Source: CAYFTL01 sp964346145 (GTDB taxonomy: Bacteria; Bacillota; Clostridia; Christensenellales; Aristaeellaceae). Taken from it: 64,000 nt of DNA. The notes below the pieces were generated by a model that was not told the DNA's origin, made no database searches, and was given only the letters and a program-made list of their open reading frames with translations. The DNA lies in the NCBI GenBank assembly GCA_964346145.1, contig CAYFTL010000001.1, forward strand, positions 62,001 to 126,000, written 5' to 3'. Below, in pieces: positions 15,871 to 24,767 of this stretch. Each line of letters opens with the position of its first letter. The stretch's first letter is position 1. The position numbers and the translations under genes are program-made.

Positions 15871-16735
15871 TAACAACCCGCGGATCCAAAGCATCGCGCA
15901 GCGCGTCCCCTACAAAATTTATGGAAAGCACGCACAATACGATGATGGCACCCGGCGGTATCCAAAGCCAAGGCATTTGGGTCAACACGGTTAGCGCGTT
16001 GGCCCCTTGCAACATATTCCCCCAGCTGGCCGTGGGCGGCTGTACACCAAAGCCCAGAAAGCTGAGAGCCGCCTCATCCAAAATGGCCCAAGCCACACCG
16101 GAGGTAGCGTACACCAGGATGGGCGCGACCGTATTGGGCAGCACTTGGGTGAACAATATCCTGACCGGGCTCATGCCCATGGCCACTGCCGCTTTGGTGT
16201 AGTCTTCTTCCTTTATGGCCAGCACATTGCCGCGCACCAGGCGGGCAACGCTGGGCCAACCCAAAAAGCCCAGTATGAGTATGATGTTGACCAATCCGGG
16301 CCCGACGATGCTGGCGACAACCAGAATCAGCATGGTGGAGGGAAAGGCCATGACTACATCGGTAATGCGCATGATTGCCATATCGATCCAGCTGCCAAAA
16401 TAGCCGGACACAAGGCCCAATACTACCCCAAGCGCCACCGATATGCTCACCGACACCAGGCCCACCAACAGCGATACCCGCGACGCATATACAACCCTGC
16501 TGAACACATCCCGCCCTACTTGATCGGTTCCAAACCAGTGATCCCGGCTCGGTGCTGCACTGAACTGGGTCCCGATGGCGTTGGGATCGTAGGGCGCAAT
16601 AAGGGGGGCAAACACAGCCATCAGCACGATCAAAATCATTACAAAAAAGCCGATCACGCCCAGCTTATGTTTTAAAAAGCGGTTGCGAATTTGCATGAAA
16701 TAGCTTTGTTTGGGCAACATATGCTCCTGTTCCAT
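15866..16735 (-). CDS. Opp/Dpp-type ABC importer, permease subunit 2 (OppC/DppC-like)
   Basis: A 289-residue inner-membrane permease with an N-terminal cytoplasmic part, six membrane helices and the DppC-type N-terminal domain (APYDPNAIG..F..PS..HWFGTDQ.GRDVFSRV). The EAA loop facing the ATPases is near residues 185-205 (AAVAMGMSPVRILFTQVLPN). It pairs with the upstream OppB-like subunit to form the channel. The family handles peptides, nickel, opines and, in several anaerobes, oligosaccharides. Here the neighbours are glycosidases, so sugar transport is a real option. The gene is fourth of a four-gene ABC run after the binding-protein gene. Confidence 0.93.
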   Translation of the reverse strand: MEQEHMLPKQSYFMQIRNRFLKHKLGVIGFFVMILIVLMAVFAPLIAPYDPNAIGTQFSAAPSRDHWFGTDQVGRDVFSRVVYASRVSLLVGLVSVSISVALGVVLGLVSGYFGSWIDMAIMRITDVVMAFPSTMLILVVASIVGPGLVNIILILGFLGWPSVARLVRGNVLAIKEEDYTKAAVAMGMSPVRILFTQVLPNTVAPILVYATSGVAWAILDEAALSFLGFGVQPPTASWGNMLQGANALTVLTQMPWLWIPPGAIIVLCVLSINFVGDALRDALDPRVVK

Positions 16736-16750
16736 AAGCGCTGCACCCCC

Positions 16751-17701
16751 TTATTCGTATTTGATCGTCGGATTGACGAAGTAATAAGCGATATCGGTAA
16801 GCAGGTTGGCCCCCAGCACGATTACCGCCGCCAGCATGTTAAGGCCCATAATCATGGGATAATCTCGGCTGAGGATTGAGTTCATCGTCATCAAGCCCAG
16901 CCCCGGCCAAGAAAAAATCTGTTCGATAATCACCGCACCGCCAAACAACAACGGAATCTCCATGCCCAGCACCGTAACGATGGGAATCAACGCGTTGCGC
17001 ATTGCGTGTTTGCTAATCACCCGAAAGCGATTGACCCCCTTGGCCCTGGCCATCTTCAGATAGTCCTGCCCCAAAATCTCCAGCATGCTGGAACGAACGT
17101 AACGAATGTTGCGCCCTGCCACGTTGGTGCCCAGCACAATCACCGGCAGCACCATGTGTTTGGCCACATCGGTCCAGCCGCCTTCGTTGCCCATGGTCAC
17201 CATGCCGCTGGAGGGAAACAGTTTCAGCTTTACGCTAAAAATAAAAATCAACCCCATCGACAGGAAAAATGAAGGGATGGATATACCCAGAAAGGAACCC
17301 GTTGTGCTCACATAATCCAAAACCGAATACTGACGGGTGGCGCTGAGCACGCCCAAGGGGATGGCGATCAAAAGCCCTACCGCAAGGGACACCCCCATCA
17401 GCAAAACCGTGGGTCCGATGTGGGAAAGTATGGCCTCGCCCACAGGCTGATAGGTGATCATGGAGTAGCCCCAGTTTCCCTTTAAAATTTGTTCCAACCA
17501 GGCAAAATACTGTTCATGTACCGGCGCGTTTAATCCCAAAGATTCGGCCCGCAATTCCAGTGCCATTTCGGAAACGTTGGGGTTGCGCAGCATATCTAAC
17601 GGGCTGCCAGGAGCCAGTTTCATGATGAAGAAATTGAGTACGGTAATTCCAAAAAGCACGGGGATGGCGATGCCGATTCGCTTGACTATATACCGAAACA
17701 T
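16751..17701 (-). CDS. Opp/Dpp-type ABC importer, permease subunit 1 (OppB/DppB-like)
   Basis: About 316 residues with six membrane helices. The N-terminus FRYIVKRIGIAIPVLFGITVLNFF and the EAA-like loop (ARAKGVNRFRVISKHAMRNALIP) are the family signature. It forms the translocation pore together with the OppC-like subunit. The ATG at 17701 overlaps the stop of the upstream ATPase gene (TAATG), with GAGGGTG before it; this start is preferred over an in-frame GTG at 17710. Translational coupling to the ATPase is therefore likely. Confidence 0.93.
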   Translation of the reverse strand: MFRYIVKRIGIAIPVLFGITVLNFFIMKLAPGSPLDMLRNPNVSEMALELRAESLGLNAPVHEQYFAWLEQILKGNWGYSMITYQPVGEAILSHIGPTVLLMGVSLAVGLLIAIPLGVLSATRQYSVLDYVSTTGSFLGISIPSFFLSMGLIFIFSVKLKLFPSSGMVTMGNEGGWTDVAKHMVLPVIVLGTNVAGRNIRYVRSSMLEILGQDYLKMARAKGVNRFRVISKHAMRNALIPIVTVLGMEIPLLFGGAVIIEQIFSWPGLGLMTMNSILSRDYPMIMGLNMLAAVIVLGANLLTDIAYYFVNPTIKYE

Positions 17702-18702
17702 TATTCGCACACCCTCCCTTTGCTAATTCGATCCTGACAAAAACAAGCTACCCGGTGGCCATTGCCCTCCAGTTGGGGTTCCTGTTGAGCACACCTCGGC
17801 CCTGCATAGGGGCAACGCGGATGAAAGCGGCAGCCACTGGGCGGATCCACAGGGCTGGGCACTTCGCCGGCTAGGCGCACCCGCGTCCTGTTGCGCTTAC
17901 GCGGCGAAGAAGCCGGAGCAGCCCCCAGTAGCGCACGGGTGTAGGGATGGCGCGCATCGTCGAACACCTCTTCCACGTTGCCAATCTCCACCACCTTGCC
18001 CAAATACATAACCGCAATGCGGTTGCTAATGTATCGCACTGCGTTTAAGCCATGACCGATGAACAGATAGGTCAAACCCATTTCTTGTTGCAGAGATTTG
18101 AGCAAATTTAAAATTTGCGCCTGTATAGACACATCCAGTGCCGACACCGGCTCGTCGCACACGACGAAATCGGGCTTGAGCGATAGCGCCCGCGCAATGC
18201 CAATGCGTTGGCGCTGCCCGCCGGAAAATTCATGGGGAAAGCGGCTGGCGATGTCCTGCGGCAAACCCACCAGGTTGAGAAGCCTGGCCACCTCATCGTC
18301 AATTTTTGCAGACTCGACGACTTTGTGCACCTTCATCGGCTCCGCCAAGATGTCATACACCCGCTTGCGCGGATTCAAGGAAGAATAAGGATCCTGAAAA
18401 ACCATTTGAATCTTGGAATGCAAATCTCGCTTTTCCTTTTTATTCAGCTGGGCGATGTTCCGTCCCCGATAAATAATGCTGCCTTCCGTCGGACTTTCAA
18501 GGCCGATAAGTTGGCGGGCAACGGTGGATTTGCCGCAGCCCGATTCGCCCACAAGCCCAAGAGTCTCCCCCGGCATAATCTGTAAATCGATGCCGTCAAC
18601 CGCCTTTAATACCCGCTTGTTCTTCCCGAGCAAATCACCGCGCACCGGATAGTACTTTTTCAGCCCTCGCGTTTCGATGACCGGTTGCAATTCATTGGCC
18701 AA
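17701..18702 (-). CDS. Opp/Dpp-type ABC importer, ATPase subunit (OppF/DppF-like)
   Basis: A 333-residue nucleotide-binding subunit. Walker A GESGCGKST, the signature SGGQRQRIGIARAL and Walker B VCDEPVSALDVS are intact. The C-terminal oligopeptide-type extension contains the Cys-rich segment CRFHPRCPYAG..C, which in this subfamily can bind a [4Fe-4S] cluster. The start is TTG at 18702 with GGAGG nine bases upstream, overlapping the end of the previous ATPase gene. It pairs with the OppD-like subunit as a heterodimer. Confidence 0.93.
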   Translation of the reverse strand: MANELQPVIETRGLKKYYPVRGDLLGKNKRVLKAVDGIDLQIMPGETLGLVGESGCGKSTVARQLIGLESPTEGSIIYRGRNIAQLNKKEKRDLHSKIQMVFQDPYSSLNPRKRVYDILAEPMKVHKVVESAKIDDEVARLLNLVGLPQDIASRFPHEFSGGQRQRIGIARALSLKPDFVVCDEPVSALDVSIQAQILNLLKSLQQEMGLTYLFIGHGLNAVRYISNRIAVMYLGKVVEIGNVEEVFDDARHPYTRALLGAAPASSPRKRNRTRVRLAGEVPSPVDPPSGCRFHPRCPYAGPRCAQQEPQLEGNGHRVACFCQDRISKGRVCE

Positions 18703-19678
18703 ACCTCTTAACCTCCTTTGCGAACCAGCACTTTACTTTGTGTTCTGGCGTTATCGATACAAATTCGGGCTCCTGCTTGCACACGTCCCGGGCAAATTTG
18801 CAGCGGTCATAAAAACGGCAGCCCTGCATGTTTTGATAATCCGAGGGCACGCTGCCCGGAATGGAAGAAAGGGGTTTGTCCGCACGAGTATGCGCCGTGG
18901 GCACCGCCGCCATTAGCCCTTGGGTGTAGGGATGGCGCGGATCGTCAAACAGGGTTTGGGCCGGTGCTTGCTCGACAATTTGGCCGGCATACATGATCAG
19001 CACCCGGTCGGCCATTTCGGCCACCACGCCGATATCGTGGGTAATCAGCAACATAGACATACCGATTTGCTGCTGCAAGTCGCGCATCAAATCCAGAATT
19101 TGCGCTTGAATGGTCACATCCAAAGCCGTGGTGGGCTCATCGGCGATCAAAAGTTTGGGGTTGCAGCAAAGGGCGATGGCGATCATCACCCGCTGGCGCA
19201 TACCGCCCGAAAGCGCATGGGGATACTCTTTCATAATCTGCTCCGGCCTGGCCAGCCCCACCTTCTCCAGCATTTTTATCGCGTACTGGCGCGCCTCTTT
19301 TTTGCCCATTTTCAGGTGGATGCGTATGGGCTCCACCAGCTGGTTTTCCACTGTGAACACCGGGTTTAGCGCGGTCATAGCATCTTGAAAAATCATGGAG
19401 ACTTCGTTTCCGCGGATCGCGTCCATCTGCTCTTCCGATAGCAAGGACAAATCCTGTCCGGCCAGCGATACTCTTCCGCCGGTTATCTTGCCATTTTTTC
19501 CCAACAGGCCCATGATCGCAAAGGAGGTCACGCTCTTGCCGCTGCCCGATTCCCCCAGCAAGCACACCGTTTCACCGTCGTCAATGTAAAAGCTGACCCG
19601 GTCGGTAACCTGCTTGGGCCCTTCGTCCGTGTCGATGATTGTATTGATGTTTTCAACCTCTAACAAATGGTCGCTCAT
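18692..19678 (-). CDS. Opp/Dpp-type ABC importer, ATPase subunit (OppD/DppD-like)
   Basis: A 328-residue nucleotide-binding subunit with Walker A GESGSGKSV, signature LSGGMRQRVMIAIAL and Walker B LIADEPTTALDVT. The C-terminus carries the oligopeptide-transporter Cys motif (CRFYDRCKFARDVC). It starts at an ATG at 19678 downstream of a large stem-loop that separates it from the binding-protein gene. It powers import together with the next ATPase. The family assignment is clear; the substrate is not. Confidence 0.93.
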   Translation of the reverse strand: MSDHLLEVENINTIIDTDEGPKQVTDRVSFYIDDGETVCLLGESGSGKSVTSFAIMGLLGKNGKITGGRVSLAGQDLSLLSEEQMDAIRGNEVSMIFQDAMTALNPVFTVENQLVEPIRIHLKMGKKEARQYAIKMLEKVGLARPEQIMKEYPHALSGGMRQRVMIAIALCCNPKLLIADEPTTALDVTIQAQILDLMRDLQQQIGMSMLLITHDIGVVAEMADRVLIMYAGQIVEQAPAQTLFDDPRHPYTQGLMAAVPTAHTRADKPLSSIPGSVPSDYQNMQGCRFYDRCKFARDVCKQEPEFVSITPEHKVKCWFAKEVKRFGQ

Positions 19679-19708
19679 ACATTAACCCCATTTCAGTGCC
19701 TCTACGCT

Positions 19709-19768
19709 GCTGTGCCCGAACGAACGCTAAGTGCGTTAGCTCAACGCGCTAGCGGGTTCGGGCACAGC
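19709..19768 (-). repeat. Large intercistronic stem-loop between the binding protein and the ATPases
   Basis: A perfect 13-bp inverted repeat, GCTGTGCCCGAAC (19709-19721) and GTTCGGGCACAGC (19756-19768), encloses smaller repeats (GCTAA/TTAGC and GCTAGC). The minus-strand transcript continues with no long T tract, so it is more likely an mRNA-stabilising or partly terminating hairpin than a full terminator. Such hairpins often keep binding-protein mRNA more abundant than permease mRNA. Confidence 0.7.
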
Positions 19769-19794
19769 ATAGTGAGTATTTTTTATTGAATAAG

Positions 19795-21384
19795 TTATTG
19801 AGTTACATCCCACTCATGGACGTTTACAAACAACCCAAACTCCTTGGGCGTTGCACCGGTTACCCTGTTGTTCACCACCCCGATAAAGCTGTTTACAAAG
19901 ATCGAGAACATGGGCACTTCGTCCTGGGCAATTTTGTCAATCTGAGAATAGAGGTTAAGCAACTCATCCGTGTCAGGAGAAACCTTGATTTGATCCAATA
20001 GCTTGTTTACCTCTTCATTGTTGTACTTGTTTACATTGCCGGGGCCCAGCAACCAGGACACGTCTGGATAGGGGTCGATGGGCACCAGAGAATATTGCAT
20101 GATGGCTAGTTCGTAGTTGCCTTCGGCCACCCGGTTGCTCAGCGTGGTAAAGTCCACGATTTCAATCTTGGCTTTAACGCCGATTTCGGCCAAATTGGCC
20201 ACCACAATGTTGGACGCCAGGGTCATAGCCACATCGCTGGCCGCCATCAAAAAGGTAATTTCCTTGTTGGGATCCCAGCCGGCTTCGGCCAACAACTTCT
20301 TAGCCTCTTCCGGGTTGTGTTCGGTGATACCCAGCGTCTTGTCAAAATACGGGCTGGCGCTGGTCAAGAATCCATCGACCACTTCGCCGTGGCCCTGCAG
20401 CAACTGGTCCACAATCAGTTGACGGTTGATGCCGTAGACCAAAGCCTTGCGCACCTTGGCGTCGGGAACAATATCTTCGTTGATGTACACATATTCGTTG
20501 GCGATCGGATCCCCTTTAACAATGGTTACGTTTTCCAAACTCTGAACCCGGTCGTAATCAGCGTTGTTGATGTTGCCGATGGCCGGAGCGTTCAAATCGA
20601 TTTCGCCGCTTTCGAGTCGGGTGGTCATTTCAGCACCCTGAGCCACGATGAAGTTCAGCTGATCGATCTTGGGAGCACCCTTGAAATAGTCCTTGTTCGC
20701 CTCAAACTGAATATAGTGGTCCCTGTCGTAGGCCAACAGCTTAAAGGGACCGGAAACCACGCTGGGTTTTTGGAAAAATTCGGAAGACACCAGATCCTTG
20801 GGCGCGACATCCTTTAAGATATGTTCGGGAACCGTAAGCACATAGCGGGAAATGCCATTGTTAAAGACCGATATGTGCATGGTATCCTTGGTCGTCACTT
20901 CGATGGTGTAATCGTCCACCTTTTTGATCCCGGCGATATCGCTGCCATCCTGGGGCAAATAGCCGTATTCATCGTAGCCTTCGATTACCGAGAACATGTA
21001 GGAATAAATTGAGCCCACTTCCGGATTGCCCAGCAGTTTAAAAGTAAAGATCACGTCGTCGGCGGTGATAGCTTCCCCATCCGACCATTTGGCATTCTCA
21101 TATAGCTTGATTGTGAAGTGTTGATTGTCTTGGGTCGTAACCGATTCGGCCAACATGCTTACAAATTCCAAATCACCGTTCAGTTCCATCAAGGGCGGAA
21201 ACATAAGGCCGGTTGCATGGGAGGCCAACAACCCGTTGGCAGACAGAGGGTTAAGCGCGCTGGTGGCGTTGTTGATGCCAACGTTAATCACCTTGCGCTG
21301 CGGTTCAGCATACACCAGGCTGCCGAACCCGATCGATGTAAGCAAAAACACCAACGCCAGAAGAAAAGAAACTCGTTTTTTCAA
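19795..21384 (-). CDS. Opp/Dpp-type ABC importer, extracellular substrate-binding protein
   Basis: About 529 residues of the SBP family 5 fold (core patterns LNPLSANGLLASHATGLMFPPL, KLYENAKWSDGEAITADDVIFTF and EGYDEYGY). The N-terminus is a signal peptide (KKRVSFLLALVFLL...SLVYA/E) with a type I cleavage site and no lipobox Cys, which is unusual for a binding protein in a Gram-positive-type cell. The TTG at 21384 is taken as the start because GAGGAGGG lies at the right distance; an in-frame TTG at 21402 would place that site inside the coding region. It heads the importer gene run. Ligand preference (peptide or oligosaccharide) is not readable. Confidence 0.92.
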   Translation of the reverse strand: MKKRVSFLLALVFLLTSIGFGSLVYAEPQRKVINVGINNATSALNPLSANGLLASHATGLMFPPLMELNGDLEFVSMLAESVTTQDNQHFTIKLYENAKWSDGEAITADDVIFTFKLLGNPEVGSIYSYMFSVIEGYDEYGYLPQDGSDIAGIKKVDDYTIEVTTKDTMHISVFNNGISRYVLTVPEHILKDVAPKDLVSSEFFQKPSVVSGPFKLLAYDRDHYIQFEANKDYFKGAPKIDQLNFIVAQGAEMTTRLESGEIDLNAPAIGNINNADYDRVQSLENVTIVKGDPIANEYVYINEDIVPDAKVRKALVYGINRQLIVDQLLQGHGEVVDGFLTSASPYFDKTLGITEHNPEEAKKLLAEAGWDPNKEITFLMAASDVAMTLASNIVVANLAEIGVKAKIEIVDFTTLSNRVAEGNYELAIMQYSLVPIDPYPDVSWLLGPGNVNKYNNEEVNKLLDQIKVSPDTDELLNLYSQIDKIAQDEVPMFSIFVNSFIGVVNNRVTGATPKEFGLFVNVHEWDVTQ

Positions 21385-21470
21385 TAAAAACACCCTCCTC
21401 AATCCACTAGGATATGTCGAACTTTATTAAAACATACCCACTTTAATTCGGTATTAATTTTAGAACATAG

Positions 21471-22622
21471 TTACATCTTTTTATTAACCTTAAATTCCAT
21501 CCCTAAACGCTCAACGCGTTCATTTACCCAATTTCTAAACAAACTATACAGCAACGAACAAAGCGGAACGCTGATCAGCATTCCGAACATACCCATAATG
21601 TTGCCGCCGATCAGCACCGCAAGCGCCACCCACATGCTCGGCAAGCCTACCGACTTGCCTACCACGCGAGGATAGATCAAGTTTCCCTCCACCTGCTGCA
21701 ACACCTGATAAAACACGATAAACATTACGGCCTTGATGGGCGACGACACAAACACCACAAAAGCGCCCACGATGGTCACCACCAAAGGCCCGACGATGGG
21801 CACCAGCGCGCCCAGACATACCATGACCGAAACCATCATCGCATAGGGAATTTTAAGCAGGCTCATGCCGATGAAACACAAGGTGCCCGATATGATGGCT
21901 TCGGTGCACTGCCCCGCCACAAAGCCCGAAAAAATTTCGTTAGCCATGCGAAAAATCTTGGCAGCGCGGCCGGCAATGTTCGAAGGTGCTATGGCGTACA
22001 GCGCTTTGTTGCATTGAACCGCCAAGCGCTCTTTGTGAATGACCGCATTGATGGCAAAAATAAACCCCATAAAAAAATTGAAAATACTGCCGAACATACC
22101 TGAAACCGTGCCCACCATCGAGTTTAAAAAGCCTCCCGCCCTTTGCTCGAGGAAGCTGGCGGCCTTTCCACCCAAATCCTTCCAGTCGGGCTCATAGCTG
22201 GTGAGCGCCGGATAGCGTGCTACCAGTTTGTCGCTCCATTGCTGCACTTGAGATACAAAACCGGGCATCTTCTGCCCCAACTCGCTCACCGCATCAATCA
22301 GCTGCGGTACGACCAACACCAGCACAAACGCCACAAACAGCGCCAGCAACAACAGCGCCGACCACAGGGATATATGCCGTTTGGCCGTATTGCCCAGTTT
22401 CTTTGTGAATGGCAGCTTGACAAGGATTTCATTTTCGATGGTTCTGGTCGGAACAGAAAGCACAAAGGCGATGCCCAGGCCCAGCAACAGCGGCATGAAC
22501 AAGCCCTGCACATACCGCCAGAACGACCAGAACTGCTTTGGGTTGTTCAGCCCCCAATTTACCGCGATGGCCGCTACCACCAAGCCGAAAATTCTTCTTA
22601 TATGTTTTGTCTTTATTTCCAT
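21471..22622 (-). CDS. AI-2E family (PerM-type) membrane protein
   Basis: About 383 residues with an N-terminal pair of helices, a long soluble stretch and a C-terminal block of helices, as in the AI-2E/PerM/YdbI family. The segment YPRVVGKSVGLPSMWVALAVLIGG is the family signature (core P.VVG..V.L.P..V). Members have been linked to autoinducer-2 export, Na+/H+ exchange and polymer export; the function here is unknown. The ATG at 22622 is chosen because GAGGA lies ten bases before it, while an in-frame ATG at 22631 overlaps that site. Confidence 0.88.
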   Translation of the reverse strand: MEIKTKHIRRIFGLVVAAIAVNWGLNNPKQFWSFWRYVQGLFMPLLLGLGIAFVLSVPTRTIENEILVKLPFTKKLGNTAKRHISLWSALLLLALFVAFVLVLVVPQLIDAVSELGQKMPGFVSQVQQWSDKLVARYPALTSYEPDWKDLGGKAASFLEQRAGGFLNSMVGTVSGMFGSIFNFFMGFIFAINAVIHKERLAVQCNKALYAIAPSNIAGRAAKIFRMANEIFSGFVAGQCTEAIISGTLCFIGMSLLKIPYAMMVSVMVCLGALVPIVGPLVVTIVGAFVVFVSSPIKAVMFIVFYQVLQQVEGNLIYPRVVGKSVGLPSMWVALAVLIGGNIMGMFGMLISVPLCSLLYSLFRNWVNERVERLGMEFKVNKKM

Positions 22623-22660
22623 AAAAAGCATCCTCTTTGTTTATCCGACCATTGACTCAC

Positions 22661-22690
22661 ATTATACAACGCTTTACATTGATTCTGCAA
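22661..22690 (-). promoter_or_regulatory. Promoter of the AI-2E family gene
   Basis: On the minus strand, TTGCAG (22685-22690), an 18-base spacer and a perfect TATAAT (22661-22666). Confidence 0.65.
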
Positions 22691-22737
22691 GCCATTCCAC
22701 ATTTGCTTGCATTTTGTAAGCCGGGCTTCGGTTGGGC

Positions 22738-22766
22738 TTGATACGCCTTTGACGGCATGTTAATAT
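22738..22766 (+). promoter_or_regulatory. Promoter of the beta-galactosidase gene
   Basis: TTGATA (22738-22743), a 17-base spacer and TAATAT (22761-22766), 46 bases before the start codon. It is back to back with the AI-2E gene promoter. Confidence 0.65.
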
Positions 22767-22811
22767 AAACTTAAACAAGATAGCATTCTGAAACTGGAGG
22801 AGGCATCATTT

Positions 22812-24572
22812 ATGAAGAAAACACAATTGTTAAGCGTTAAGCCCGATGGATTTTATCTGAACGGGCAACCTTTCCGGTTCATCGCCGGAGCCATTCATTA
22901 TTTTCGCGTGCCCAAGGAGTATTGGGCAGACCGTTTGATGAAATTAAAAGCCTGCGGCTTTAACACCGTAGAAACCTACGTGGCCTGGAACGCCCACCAG
23001 CCCACCGAAAACGAGTTTATATACGACGATATGCTGGATCTGGTAGCCTTCCTTGAAACCGCCCACGAACTGGGACTGTATGCCATCGTCCGCCCCGGCC
23101 CATACATCTGCTCCGAGTGGGAGTTTGGCGGGCTTCCCTGGTGGCTGTTGAAGAAAGAAGGAATCGCCCTTCGGTGTATGAACCGGCCTTACCTGGACGC
23201 GGTTGATCGCTTTTTTGATGATCTGCTCAAGCGCCTGGCGCCCCTGCAGTCCACCCACGGCGGCCCCATCTTGATGATGCAGGTGGAAAATGAATATGGC
23301 AGCTATGGCGACGATCAAGAGTATTTGCGCTACCTGGCCGATGGCATGGTCGCCCGCGGCATCGACGTACCCCTGTTCACCTCCGACGGGCCGACCGACT
23401 TTATGCTGACCGGCGGCACCGTGCCTGGGATACTCAAAACCGGGAACTTTGGTTCCCGCGCGACCGAGCAGTTTGCCAAATTGCGCGAGCATCAGCCCGA
23501 TGGTCCACTGATGTGCTGCGAGTTTTGGAACGGATGGTTCGACCACTGGTTTGAAGATCACCACACCCGCGATCCCAAGGACGCCGCAAACACGCTGGAC
23601 GAAATCCTGTCCGCCGGCAACAACGTATGCGCCTATATGTTCCACGGCGGCACCAACTTCGGCTTTATGAACGGCGCCAACTGCTACGACAAATACGAAC
23701 CCACGGTCAACAGCTATGATGACGACGCACCGTTGAACGAGTGCGGCGATCCCACCGAAAAATATTGGCTGTTCAGGGATGTGATCGGCAAATACTCCGC
23801 GCTGCCGGAAGCAAACTTTGAACCCAAAGGTGCCAAGGCTAGGTACGGCGAAGTAAGGTTCACCGAGTATGCCAGATTGTTTGACAACCTTGACAACCTG
23901 ACTTCCCCTGTGCATTCGACCAACCCGCTACCAATGGAGGTGCTGGATCAGGGGTATGGATTTATCCTGTACAAAACGAGGATCCGCGGGCCGAGGGAAA
24001 ACATGCCCATCATACTCCAAGAGGTTCACGACCGCGCACATATTTATGTGAACGGACAGTTTCAGGGCATCCAATACCGAAATGACCCCGAACCGGCTGT
24101 GCGCCTGGCCATACCCGCCGAAGGCGCCGAAGTGGCCATTCTGGTGGAGAACATGGGGCGCACCAATTACGGCTACCACTTGGTCGACCGCAAAGGCATT
24201 ACCGAGGGCATACGCCACGGCCAAGCTTTTGTATACCATTGGGACATGTACGCCCTGCCTTTTAACGACTTGAGTCCGCTTGAATTTAAGCAAGGCGTAG
24301 TTGAATTCGACGGCACCCCCACGCTGTTAAAAGGAACGCTCACCGTTGAAGGCCAGCCGCAGGACACTTTCGTGAAACTGCCTGGGTTTAAAAAGGGCGT
24401 AATTTTTGTAAACGGTCGCAACCTGAGCCGCTACTGGCACGTAGGCCCTCAAAAATCGGCCTACCTACCCGCTCCCTTCCTCAACGAAGGCGAAAATGAA
24501 ATCATCGTGCTGGAGCTTGAAGGCTACCAGGATGCGGTTGCATTGTTTGATGATCATTTCGATATCGGCTAA
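22812..24572 (+). CDS. GH35 beta-galactosidase
   Basis: A 586-residue glycoside hydrolase family 35 protein. The TIM-barrel begins with PDGFYLNGQPFRFIAGAIHYFR, and PGPYICSEWEFGGLPWWLL is the GH35 signature. The acid/base is Glu161 in QVENEYG and the nucleophile Glu237 in MCCEFWNGW. Two beta-sandwich domains follow after about residue 390. No signal peptide is present, so it acts inside the cell on imported beta-galactosides (typically beta-1,3 or beta-1,4/1,6 galactose ends). It is divergent from the AI-2E gene and close to the GH95-Opp genes and the MFS gene. The ATG has GGAGGAGG upstream. Confidence 0.94.
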   Translation: MKKTQLLSVKPDGFYLNGQPFRFIAGAIHYFRVPKEYWADRLMKLKACGFNTVETYVAWNAHQPTENEFIYDDMLDLVAFLETAHELGLYAIVRPGPYICSEWEFGGLPWWLLKKEGIALRCMNRPYLDAVDRFFDDLLKRLAPLQSTHGGPILMMQVENEYGSYGDDQEYLRYLADGMVARGIDVPLFTSDGPTDFMLTGGTVPGILKTGNFGSRATEQFAKLREHQPDGPLMCCEFWNGWFDHWFEDHHTRDPKDAANTLDEILSAGNNVCAYMFHGGTNFGFMNGANCYDKYEPTVNSYDDDAPLNECGDPTEKYWLFRDVIGKYSALPEANFEPKGAKARYGEVRFTEYARLFDNLDNLTSPVHSTNPLPMEVLDQGYGFILYKTRIRGPRENMPIILQEVHDRAHIYVNGQFQGIQYRNDPEPAVRLAIPAEGAEVAILVENMGRTNYGYHLVDRKGITEGIRHGQAFVYHWDMYALPFNDLSPLEFKQGVVEFDGTPTLLKGTLTVEGQPQDTFVKLPGFKKGVIFVNGRNLSRYWHVGPQKSAYLPAPFLNEGENEIIVLELEGYQDAVALFDDHFDIG

Positions 24573-24587
24573 TCTTCTCCCTTATAA

Positions 24588-24614
24588 AAACGGCTGAGCA
24601 CATGCTCGGCCGTT
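24588..24614 (+). terminator. Terminator of the beta-galactosidase gene
   Basis: A stem AAACGGC-T-GAGCA / TGCTC-G-GCCGTTT with a 2-base loop and one T-G pair, 15 bases past the stop and followed by a short T-rich tail. Confidence 0.7.
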
Positions 24615-24692
24615 TATTATAAGGATATACGAACAAGCCGTAACCTCTTTTGATGCAAGAACGAAATTAATTTCAAATTTCACGATCATGCC

Positions 24693-24722
24693 TTGACAAC
24701 ACCCTGCTGCTCACCTTATGAT
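24693..24722 (+). promoter_or_regulatory. Promoter of the MFS gene
   Basis: Perfect TTGACA (24693-24698), an 18-base spacer and TATGAT (24717-24722). A second TATAAT at 24736-24741 has no fitting -35. Confidence 0.55.
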
Positions 24723-24767
24723 TCATTTGCCATTCTATAATTTTGCGCAAATGTGAGGTTTTATTTT

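Noticed and set aside
19709..19768. Attachment site or IS end
   Set aside because: The repeat is an intercistronic hairpin in an unbroken operon, with no transposase or target duplication nearby.
22944..23915. 323-codon minus-strand frame opposite the GH35 gene
   Set aside because: Antisense to an enzyme with intact catalytic residues; no independent support.
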